Source: JANXXV01 sp040002435 | Lineage (GTDB): Bacteria > Acidobacteriota > Terriglobia > Bryobacterales > Bryobacteraceae | Assembly (NCBI GenBank): GCA_040002435.1 | Contig: JBDUEM010000040.1 | Location: 1 to 37,258, forward strand | Direction of reading: 5' to 3' | Length of the DNA: 37,258 bases | Shown: one piece after another, positions 30,689 through 37,258 of the stretch | Layout: each line of letters opens with the position of its first letter | How positions within the stretch are numbered: the first letter of the stretch is position 1 | Translations under genes and position numbers: made by a program | The notes under the pieces: generated by a model | The model's input: the letters and a program-made list of their open reading frames with translations, nothing else | The model's database searches: none | Told to the model about the DNA's origin: nothing

Positions 30689-32291
30689 GCACCTGGTTTG
30701 TCTTCACGTTCCGCAGCGTTTGCCGGATGCCCGAAGGCCATCGTATTTCGATCTTCTCCACCTCAGTTTTCTTCCCCGTGCCGAAATGCACGCCGAAGTC
30801 GCTCGAAGACGCATAACCCACGCTCGTGGTCATGTGATTGGTCTGATCGCCGATCCGGACAACCGCACCGATACCGTCCCGATTGCTCTTCGTCCCGGTC
30901 AACTTCAAAATCAGCCAGCTATTCCCTCCTGGACTGACATTCCGCCAAAGCTCCGGCCGATCCCCCAGTGACGACGTGACCACATCCATTCGCCCGTCCT
31001 GATCGAAATCGGCGAAAGCGCATCCGCGATGCGCAGCCACTCGCTGCAGTCCCGCCGCGTCTTCGAACCGGCCATTCCCCAAATTCCGGAACACGCTATT
31101 GCGCTGCCGGTACGTGGTTGCCTCGAATTCTTCTATCCGGTCGCTCACATGGGAGTTCGCGCTGAAAATATCCTTCCAGCCGTCGTTGTCGAAATCGAAA
31201 ATACCGATACCCCAGCCGCTGTAGATCCGGCTCAGCTTGCCGAGTCCCGAGGAATAGCCGCCATCGGCAAACGATCCCTTTCCCTGATTGCGAAAGAACG
31301 GGAAAGTCTCGCCTGCCAGGGCCGTCGCCACAATATCCGGAAATCCGCGATTGCCGGTGTCACGAAAATCCGCGCCCATTGCCGACATCTCCGTACCCGT
31401 ATCCACCAGCGCCGCGCCCGCCGCGAACGCCACCTCCTCAAACCGGCCACCGCCCAGGTTGTGAAACAGAAAGTTCGGCATCTTATCGTTCGTCACAAAC
31501 ACATCGGGGAAGCCGTCCCCATCGTAGTCAGCTACAGCGGCGGCCATCCCTTTCCCAAGGTGCCCGCCGATGCCCGACTGCTTCGAAACATCTTCGAACC
31601 GCCCATTCCCCAAGTTGCGATAGAGCCGGTTCGCTGTGGGCTTAAACAACCGCGGGTGGCAGTAGACCCGGATGCCGCGGCCCGCATCCCCGCAGAACTG
31701 GTCGAAGTCCGCTTTCCAGTCGACGTAGTTGACCACGAACAGATCCAGCAGGCCGTCGTTATCGAAATCAAACCAGGCCGCGCCAATCGACCACTCCTCG
31801 CTGCGGATTCCAGACTTCGCAGTAACGTCTTCAAACGAACCATCCCCCCGGTTTCGATACAGGATGTTATGCCTCACCCCGGCGACAAACAGATCCGTGT
31901 GCCCGTCGTTGTCGAAATCAGCGGCCGCCGCGGCCATCGAATAACCGGACCCTTCCAGCCCGGACTTCGCGGTGACATCTTCAAATCGCATACCGCCGCT
32001 GTTTCGAAACAGGCGGTTGCTATAGCGGGGAGAGTCCTTTATCAGGGATGGCATCGCCGCGCCATTGGTAAAGAAGATGTCGGGCTTCCCGTCGCCGTCG
32101 TAATCGAATGTGGCCACGCCCCCGGCCATTGTCTCCGGCAGATGCTTGGCACTGGTAGGGGAGTTTTCGAGTCTGAACGACAGGCCCGCACTCTGGGCCA
32201 AATCTTGAAATTGAATCGGTCCGGCTGTCTCCTGGCCGGACACAGCGCTCACGGCGATGAGACAGGCAGCGCGGACGAGCCGGAGCTTCAT
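30624..32291 (-). CDS. FG-GAP/VCBS repeat protein with ASPIC/UnbV domain (CRTAC1 family)
   Basis: A 555-residue exported protein with a signal peptide (MKLRLVRAACLIAVSAVSGQ). At least six calcium-type repeats are seen: DYDGDGKPDIFF, DFDNDGHTDLFV, DFDNDGLLDLFV, DYDGDGFPDVFV, DFDNDGWKDIFS, DFDQDGRMDVVT. Each has a nearby LYRNxGDGxFEDVT. They form a beta propeller. The C-terminal 100 residues are an ASPIC/UnbV domain (GIGAVVRIGDQTNHMTTSVG, then IRWPSGIRQTLRNV). Such proteins are periplasmic or outer-surface and of unclear function, possibly ligand binding. It starts 3 bp after the permease stop, so it is the last gene of the adaptor-permease operon. Confidence 0.92.
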   Translation of the reverse strand: MKLRLVRAACLIAVSAVSGQETAGPIQFQDLAQSAGLSFRLENSPTSAKHLPETMAGGVATFDYDGDGKPDIFFTNGAAMPSLIKDSPRYSNRLFRNSGGMRFEDVTAKSGLEGSGYSMAAAAADFDNDGHTDLFVAGVRHNILYRNRGDGSFEDVTAKSGIRSEEWSIGAAWFDFDNDGLLDLFVVNYVDWKADFDQFCGDAGRGIRVYCHPRLFKPTANRLYRNLGNGRFEDVSKQSGIGGHLGKGMAAAVADYDGDGFPDVFVTNDKMPNFLFHNLGGGRFEEVAFAAGAALVDTGTEMSAMGADFRDTGNRGFPDIVATALAGETFPFFRNQGKGSFADGGYSSGLGKLSRIYSGWGIGIFDFDNDGWKDIFSANSHVSDRIEEFEATTYRQRNSVFRNLGNGRFEDAAGLQRVAAHRGCAFADFDQDGRMDVVTSSLGDRPELWRNVSPGGNSWLILKLTGTKSNRDGIGAVVRIGDQTNHMTTSVGYASSSDFGVHFGTGKKTEVEKIEIRWPSGIRQTLRNVKTNQVLSVRESADSLPAPGEPRRPGA

Positions 32292-32294
32292 CCT

Positions 32295-33536
32295 CTATTC
32301 GTACCGCAAAGCGTCGATCGGGTTGATCCTCGATGCCTTAAATGCCGGATAGATTCCGAACATCACGCCGATCAATACAGACACTCCAAACGCAATCACC
32401 ACCGAGCTTGTTGTCACAATCGTCTTCCATTCCGCGGTTTGCGCAATCAGCCACGAGAGAAAGAACCCGAACGCGATACCCAACACACCCCCGCCCACGG
32501 AGATCAACGCGGATTCAGTCAGGAACTGCCGCAGGATGTCGAGCCGGCGCGCACCCGTGGCTCGCCGGACACCAATCTCGCGTGTACGTTCCATCACTGT
32601 GGCCAACACAATATTCATGATGCCGATGCCGCCCACCAGCAGCGAGATCGCAGCGATGGCCACCATCACATAAGTGAAAATCGTCTGCGTCCGCTGTTGT
32701 TGCGCCAGCAGCGCCGCGGGAATCGTTACCCCGAAGTCGGGCGTGTTGTTGTGGTTGGAATTCAACACCGCCGTCACAACTTTGGCCGTTTCTATACTGT
32801 CCGCTCCCTGTTTCAACCGGATGTCGATGCCGTCCAGTTCATCTTTGAGATAGGAAGACATGTCCCAAAACCGGTACTGAAAGGTATTGAACGGAATGTA
32901 AACGATGTTGTTCACATCTTCCATCTCGCCGCCCTTGTTCTGTCCGCTCGATTTCACCTGCTCGCCCAAAACACCAACCACCTCCAGCCACGTATCGTTC
33001 ATCTTGACGAACTTTCCCACAGCCGATCCGTATCCAAGCAACTCAACTTTGGCGCTCGAGCCAAGCACACAGACGGGAGTGCTGTTCGTATCGTCGCGGG
33101 CATCGAAGAAGCGCCCTTCCGTCGCTTGCAGATTGTGGATCACCGCGTAGGAGCGGGTGACGCCGTAAAGATCCGGCGAGCTGCGCGCGGGCTTAGGCAA
33201 TACCGAAGCCGGCCGCAGCACCTTTCGCGGCGACAATGTTTCCAACGCATCGACGTTCGCCTCCAGAATCCGCACATCCCGCTCATTTAACCCCTGTGAC
33301 GACCGGCGCCGTTGCTGCAACTCCTGATCGTTGGTGGCCGGACGCGAATCAATCAGCAGATTACGCACTCCCAGTTTCTCGATGAAACTCAGGGACTCCT
33401 CGCGTGCGCCCGCGCCAATGGCAAGCATCCCGATGACGCTTCCCACGCCAAACACGATTCCCAGCGCCGTCAGCAGCGTACGGATTTTCTGCGCGCGCAG
33501 GTTCGATGCGGCCAGCCGGATATCGGAAAAGATCAT
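32295..33536 (-). CDS. MacB-type ABC transporter permease
   Basis: A 413-residue protein with the MacB permease plan. It has one membrane helix near the N-terminus (LRAQKIRTLLTALGIVFGVG), a periplasmic MacB_PCD domain of about 230 residues, and three C-terminal helices (IFTYVMVAIAAISLLVGGIG; SALISVGGGVLGIAFGFFLS; VVIAFGVSVLIGVMFGIYPA). It ends NPIDALRYE. The motif ERTREIGVRRATGA before helix 3 is characteristic. There is no ATPase domain in the protein and no ATPase gene in this operon, so the energy unit must be supplied from elsewhere. ATGA overlap with the adaptor gene upstream. Confidence 0.92.
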   Translation of the reverse strand: MIFSDIRLAASNLRAQKIRTLLTALGIVFGVGSVIGMLAIGAGAREESLSFIEKLGVRNLLIDSRPATNDQELQQRRRSSQGLNERDVRILEANVDALETLSPRKVLRPASVLPKPARSSPDLYGVTRSYAVIHNLQATEGRFFDARDDTNSTPVCVLGSSAKVELLGYGSAVGKFVKMNDTWLEVVGVLGEQVKSSGQNKGGEMEDVNNIVYIPFNTFQYRFWDMSSYLKDELDGIDIRLKQGADSIETAKVVTAVLNSNHNNTPDFGVTIPAALLAQQQRTQTIFTYVMVAIAAISLLVGGIGIMNIVLATVMERTREIGVRRATGARRLDILRQFLTESALISVGGGVLGIAFGFFLSWLIAQTAEWKTIVTTSSVVIAFGVSVLIGVMFGIYPAFKASRINPIDALRYE

Positions 33537-34822
33537 CGCTGCATCGCCTGTGCCGCGCCGCCCGTCTTCGCGGCATTCTTGTTGCCGGTCTGTTCGGGAT
33601 TCGCCAGGGCCACCAGTTGGCCTTCTTTGAGCCCTTCCACCACCACCCGGCTTTCACTGCTGCGCACCAGCTTCACGTCCCGGCGCACGTAGCCGCCGGC
33701 GGATTCGGTATAGACGAATTTCCGGTTATCGGCTTGAAACACCGCCTGCGCCGGAAGCCATAGCACCGACTTCATCACTTCGGTAGTAATCAGCAGCCGC
33801 ACATTCATTCCCGGCCGCAATTCCGGTGACGGATTGTCGATGGAGATTTTGGTATCGAAGTGACGGTCCCACGGCGGACCCGTGGTTCCTCCAATGCTCT
33901 TGATCTTTCCGGCGAATTTTTTGTCGGGCATCGCCACCACCACAATGCCGGCTTCCTGCCCCACTGCCAGGTGGCCGCGGTCCAATTCCATGATGCGCGC
34001 CACCGCTTCCCAGCTATGCAGGTCCGGAATCTGCGCCACTCCCATTCCAGCGCGCACATTGTCGCCTACCTGCAGGGCGGGCAGATAGCTGCCCCAGTTG
34101 AAGTTGCCGTCCGTATTCTGTTGCCGCGCGACATATCCGGTGGTCTTCGCCTTCAACGTCATGGAGTCGATATTGCGCTGCGCCGTTTGCGCTACCGCCT
34201 CGGACTTCGCCCGCGCCGCTTCCTGTATGGTGATGCCCGCCTGCGCCGCCGCGATCCGGTCTTTCAAATCCCTGTCAAGCTGGCGGACTTTGTCCTGCGC
34301 CGCCGCCACCGCGAGTTCATTCTGCCGCGCCGTAATCCGCGGCAGCAGCTCATTGCGCCGCGCCTCCAGTTCGGCCAGCGTCAACTCCGTCCGTGCCTGC
34401 AGCAGTGCGTACCGCGCCTCTTCTTCCTTGGCCTGGCTCTCCGCTTTCGCCTGCATCACCTGCTGCCCGGCTTCCGCGACATCGGCTTCCGCCTCGCGCA
34501 GTTTGTATTCCTGCTCCGTTGTGTCGAACTGCACCACGACATCGCCTTCCTTCACCAGTTCGCCAGATTCCCGAAGCACGCGGATTCCGAGCGCCCCGCC
34601 TCCAGTCATCGGTGCCGAAAGCATTTCGGTGTTACTGCCCGCCAGTTCCCCTTTCGCCGCAACCGTAAATGGCACATCGCCGCGCTTCACTGACGTAGTG
34701 GGCACGCCGGAAGCATTCACTACCGCCACAGTTCGAAGGAACCTTGCGCCCTGCCGCCCCGCCAGCGCGAGTGCCGCCACCAACAACACGGCAAGTCCAA
34801 TGCGAAGCAGCATTTTGCTCAC
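33533..34822 (-). CDS. HlyD/MacA-type periplasmic adaptor (third of three)
   Basis: A 429-residue membrane-fusion protein. It has an N-terminal membrane anchor (LLRIGLAVLLVAALALAG), barrel-sandwich/lipoyl strands (RESGELVKEGDVVVQFDTTE), a long coiled coil of about residues 105-225 (EADVAEAGQQVMQAKAESQA), then beta-barrel and C-terminal parts (GQEAGIVVVAMPDKKFAGKI; LRPGMNVRLLITTEV). It should link an inner-membrane permease with an outer-membrane channel. It is coupled to the permease by ATGA and to the preceding adaptor by ATGA. Confidence 0.9.
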   Translation of the reverse strand: MSKMLLRIGLAVLLVAALALAGRQGARFLRTVAVVNASGVPTTSVKRGDVPFTVAAKGELAGSNTEMLSAPMTGGGALGIRVLRESGELVKEGDVVVQFDTTEQEYKLREAEADVAEAGQQVMQAKAESQAKEEEARYALLQARTELTLAELEARRNELLPRITARQNELAVAAAQDKVRQLDRDLKDRIAAAQAGITIQEAARAKSEAVAQTAQRNIDSMTLKAKTTGYVARQQNTDGNFNWGSYLPALQVGDNVRAGMGVAQIPDLHSWEAVARIMELDRGHLAVGQEAGIVVVAMPDKKFAGKIKSIGGTTGPPWDRHFDTKISIDNPSPELRPGMNVRLLITTEVMKSVLWLPAQAVFQADNRKFVYTESAGGYVRRDVKLVRSSESRVVVEGLKEGQLVALANPEQTGNKNAAKTGGAAQAMQR

Positions 34823-36051
34823 CGCTTCCCGCCTCCAGGCTCCGCCAGCGCCACATTGCTTCCGGCGGGAATCCCCTTGAGCGCAACTTCGTCCGGATTT
34901 CGCGCCAGAATCTCGACCTCCCTCGACTGAAACCCTCCGCCGAGGGCGACGTACACTACCGGCTTACCGGCATGCGTGAAAACAGCCTTCGATGGAACGC
35001 TGGTGGCATCCACAATCTTGTTCACCACCACGTCCATCTGCCCGTTCATGCTCGGACGCAGACGCGCATCCACCTGCTGCAGCTTCGCAAAAGCACGAAA
35101 CGTCCGCGTAGGCGGCCATTCCCACCCCATTACCGTCATAGGGGAAAGCTGCTGTAGATTCGCCGGGATTGTCAGCTCCGGCAGGGAGTCGATGTGCACC
35201 AGAATCGGCTGTCCAATGCTGATCTTGCCGCGGTCGATCTCTTCGACCTTGCCTTCCATTTCCAGCGTCTGCAGGTCGGGGATCTCCGCCAGCACACCTC
35301 CAGGCCATGCCTGATCGCCTACTTTAAACGGCTTCGCATTCATCCACCCCTGCGAATAGTTCGGCATGAAGTTGATGACGCCCGTAATCGGCGCGGTCAG
35401 TTCCATCTGCGATAGCCGGTACTGCGTCAATTCCAGTTCGTCCTTGGCCTTATCGCGCGCGCGGGCCAGCGATGCTACCTTGGCGCGGTCTGCGGCGGCA
35501 TTCAGCTGCACGTTGGCTTGCTGGATGGAGAGTTTCTTCTCGGCCAGGCCAAGGTCCACCTTACTGTCCTCGGCCTGCAGCCGGCTGACAATCTCCTGCT
35601 TGGAAACCTCCAGCTTCGCCCGCTCCACCTGGTATTCGGCTGTCGCCAGGTCCAGCTTGTCCTGCTCCGTCGTGATGCCTGCCTGTGCCGTTGCCTGATC
35701 CAGCGCCGCCTGCGCCTGGTTCAGCGCGGCTATTTTCAGCCGCTCTTCCTGCTTGGCGCTGCTCGGGTCGAACCGCACCACCGGATCGCCTTCCTTCACC
35801 CGGCTGCCCTGCGGCGCCAGCCAGACCATGCGCAATTCCGGTACATTCACCGGAGCCACAACCTGGACCGACGTGCGCGCCTTCAATTCCCCGCGGCATC
35901 GCACGATCACCAGGAAGTCGCCTTTGCGGACCTGGGCCGTCGGCAATACTTCCGAGGCAGCCGCCCCGCGTATCCGCGTGAAGCCGTATACTGACAGCGC
36001 CGCAACCACCACCAGCGCGGCCAGCCAACCTAACCGGCGCCTGCTCTTCAT
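34819..36051 (-). CDS. HlyD/MacA-type periplasmic adaptor (second of three)
   Basis: A 410-residue membrane-fusion protein with an N-terminal anchor (LGWLAALVVVAALSVYGFTR). Lipoyl-like strands (SRVKEGDPVVRFDPSSAKQE) lead into a coiled coil of about residues 95-215, and the second lipoyl half reads LTAPITGVINFMP. A beta-barrel part follows (GKISIGQPILVHIDSLPELT), then a membrane-proximal part (VPSKAVFTHAGKPVVYVALG). The sequence differs clearly from the flanking adaptors, so this is not a recent duplicate. It may form a mixed adaptor ring with its neighbours. Confidence 0.9.
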   Translation of the reverse strand: MKSRRRLGWLAALVVVAALSVYGFTRIRGAAASEVLPTAQVRKGDFLVIVRCRGELKARTSVQVVAPVNVPELRMVWLAPQGSRVKEGDPVVRFDPSSAKQEERLKIAALNQAQAALDQATAQAGITTEQDKLDLATAEYQVERAKLEVSKQEIVSRLQAEDSKVDLGLAEKKLSIQQANVQLNAAADRAKVASLARARDKAKDELELTQYRLSQMELTAPITGVINFMPNYSQGWMNAKPFKVGDQAWPGGVLAEIPDLQTLEMEGKVEEIDRGKISIGQPILVHIDSLPELTIPANLQQLSPMTVMGWEWPPTRTFRAFAKLQQVDARLRPSMNGQMDVVVNKIVDATSVPSKAVFTHAGKPVVYVALGGGFQSREVEILARNPDEVALKGIPAGSNVALAEPGGGKR

Positions 36052-37100
36052 GGGCGCTGCTCCTTCGGGATGACAATCACCGCGGCCGATAGATCCGGCA
36101 GCAGCCGCGGATCCACCGCCTCCAGGCGGAATCGCGCCGTAAACTTCTTGATCGGACTGCCCAGGGCGCTGGTCGCCACCGGGCTGGCCGAATGGAATCG
36201 AGCTTTGAATACCGCGTCCGGGTAGGCGTCCAGATAAACCGTGGCCGCGGCGCCTTCGCCCAGAATTGCGCCGTCAGGCTCGCCAACCATGGTGCGCACT
36301 TCCATTTCCGTCGGGTCGAAGATCTTCAGCAGAGTTTGCCCGGTGCCCAACTGATCGCCCTCCTGCGCATTTCCCATGGAGCCGCCGCGCCACATGTTCT
36401 CCAGCGCCACCATACCGTCCAGCGGGGCCTTCACCACCATTTTTTCCGCGTTGGTCTGGGCGCGCTCAAGCGCAACTTTTTGCCGCTGCATTTGCAGTTC
36501 CAGAACCTTCAGCGCCGCCGCGTCTGCTTCCGAACGGAGCCGGTTGATCTTTTCGAGTACCCCCACGCGAACGCGGGCGCTCTCCGCCTTGGCCTCATTC
36601 TTCAAGCGATCAATCTCGCTCAGCACCGGACCTTTTTGCAATTGAATCGCAGCCTTTGCCAGGTCGGCCTCAGCCTGTTTGATCTCGCCGGAACGCTTCT
36701 CAGCCTCACTCTTGTTTTGAGCATCCTTCTGCTCCACCTGATGCGAGAGGTCTTCATACTTGGCTTTGGCGTCACGCGCGGCGTCCAGTTGCAGGTTCCG
36801 GTCGAACTCGGCCAGCGTGTCACCTTTCTTCACCACTGTGCCGTTTGGGACCAGTTTCACCAGCGTCAGACGGTTGTTGTTCAATCCGGAAATCTGCGGA
36901 ACCTGGACACTGGACGAATGCACCGCCTGAATGGTGCCGGTCGCCCGTATCTGGCGCAGGACGTCCACCTTGGCAGGCGGGGCTACAGTTCCCGCCGAGT
37001 CGGCCCGCGCCTCCACAACCCGGGATCGATTACATCCAGTGAGCAGGAACGCAGCAACCGCCAACACGCCCAGCGGGCCCTTTGCCGCATGCCGACTCAT
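36048..37100 (-). CDS. Periplasmic adaptor lipoprotein (first of three)
   Basis: A 350-residue membrane-fusion protein with a lipoprotein signal: lipobox LLTGC with C23 as the lipidated residue. Lipoyl strands include NGTVVKKGDTLAEFDRN. A charged coiled coil (about residues 100-215, EDLSHQVEQKDAQNKSEAEK) is followed by KAPLDGMVALENMWRGGSMG and a beta-barrel ending PDLSAAVIVIPKEQRP. A strong AGGAGG lies 9 nt before the ATG, in contrast to the later genes, which rely on ATGA coupling. It heads the operon. Confidence 0.9.
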   Translation of the reverse strand: MSRHAAKGPLGVLAVAAFLLTGCNRSRVVEARADSAGTVAPPAKVDVLRQIRATGTIQAVHSSSVQVPQISGLNNNRLTLVKLVPNGTVVKKGDTLAEFDRNLQLDAARDAKAKYEDLSHQVEQKDAQNKSEAEKRSGEIKQAEADLAKAAIQLQKGPVLSEIDRLKNEAKAESARVRVGVLEKINRLRSEADAAALKVLELQMQRQKVALERAQTNAEKMVVKAPLDGMVALENMWRGGSMGNAQEGDQLGTGQTLLKIFDPTEMEVRTMVGEPDGAILGEGAAATVYLDAYPDAVFKARFHSASPVATSALGSPIKKFTARFRLEAVDPRLLPDLSAAVIVIPKEQRP

Positions 37101-37258
37101 GGTCCGTATCCTCCTGTTGGGATGTTAGACACCCAAAAGCTCGGAAAGTCCCCATTTCAGTCCCATGAAATGAACTTCCCGTTCGCAGATCGGGAAATGA
37201 AGAGAGTTAGACGTTTTGCAAGGCGAATTCGTTTACACGCGATTCGCCCTTCAGGGTA
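37101..37258 (-). promoter_or_regulatory. Upstream region of the adaptor-permease operon
   Basis: No gene is visible. Two inverted repeats lie close together: CATTTCA-GTCCCA-TGAAATG (37153-37172) and TTCCCG-TTCGCAGAT-CGGGAA (37176-37196). GAAATGAA occurs twice, overlapping both. These are candidate operators for the operon that starts at 37100. Confidence 0.5.

Noticed and set aside
31029..33290. A 753-codon open frame on plus opposite the UnbV and permease genes.
   Set aside because: It is the antisense of two clearly recognised genes; its composition is rich in Arg, His and Pro with no domain motif, as expected of a shadow in GC-rich DNA.

Overview
The window looks like a chromosomal stretch of an acidobacterium, most probably of the Bryobacterales/Solibacteraceae type. 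This rests on GC-rich coding DNA, an 820-residue duplicated orphan permease of the ADOP type, a CRTAC1-like FG-GAP/UnbV protein, a gluconate-dehydrogenase-subunit-3-like Tat protein, sulfatase and sugar-isomerase Tat proteins, and many secreted proteins of unknown role. The lineage call is an inference from gene content; no rRNA or tRNA gene was seen.

Layout. 1-3320 (minus): a haem c/copper monooxygenase, a cytochrome P450 and a frameshifted DUF1330 gene. 3400-10214: a flagellar block with fliD and a small chaperone-like gene on plus, then fliW, csrA, an oversized flagellin and a TPR-glycosyltransferase on minus. The flagellin leader carries a sigma-28-type promoter, a hairpin presenting GGA in its loop and a GGA-containing Shine-Dalgarno; a terminator-like hairpin and three 15-bp repeats separate flagellin from the glycosyltransferase. 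10335-16753 (plus): Tat protein, folC, plsC, amidohydrolase, an ECF sigma/membrane-regulator pair and an alpha/beta hydrolase. 16797-19259: ADOP permease.

19278-22025 is an AT-richer accessory island. It begins with a toxin-antitoxin remnant and surface- or phage-protein-like debris, followed by a tightly coupled three-gene cassette ending in a PIN-like nuclease. This cassette is the best candidate here for an undescribed system. 22231-24632: a Tat-exported sugar isomerase-like protein and an opposing sulfatase. 24664-26151 (minus): a Ro60/TROVE protein whose von Willebrand A metal site is eroded, next to a gene-free interval that can fold into a structured RNA. 26560-29204: a VOC remnant, a free-standing copy of a protease N-terminal domain, and an M6-like metalloprotease with a P-domain but no signal peptide.

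29155-37258: a small secreted protein, a TPR protein, and a five-gene minus-strand operon of three membrane-fusion adaptors, a MacB-type permease and an FG-GAP/UnbV protein. Its first four genes are joined by ATGA overlaps, and no ATPase gene lies in the window.

All homology statements come from recognising motifs by eye; no database search was run.
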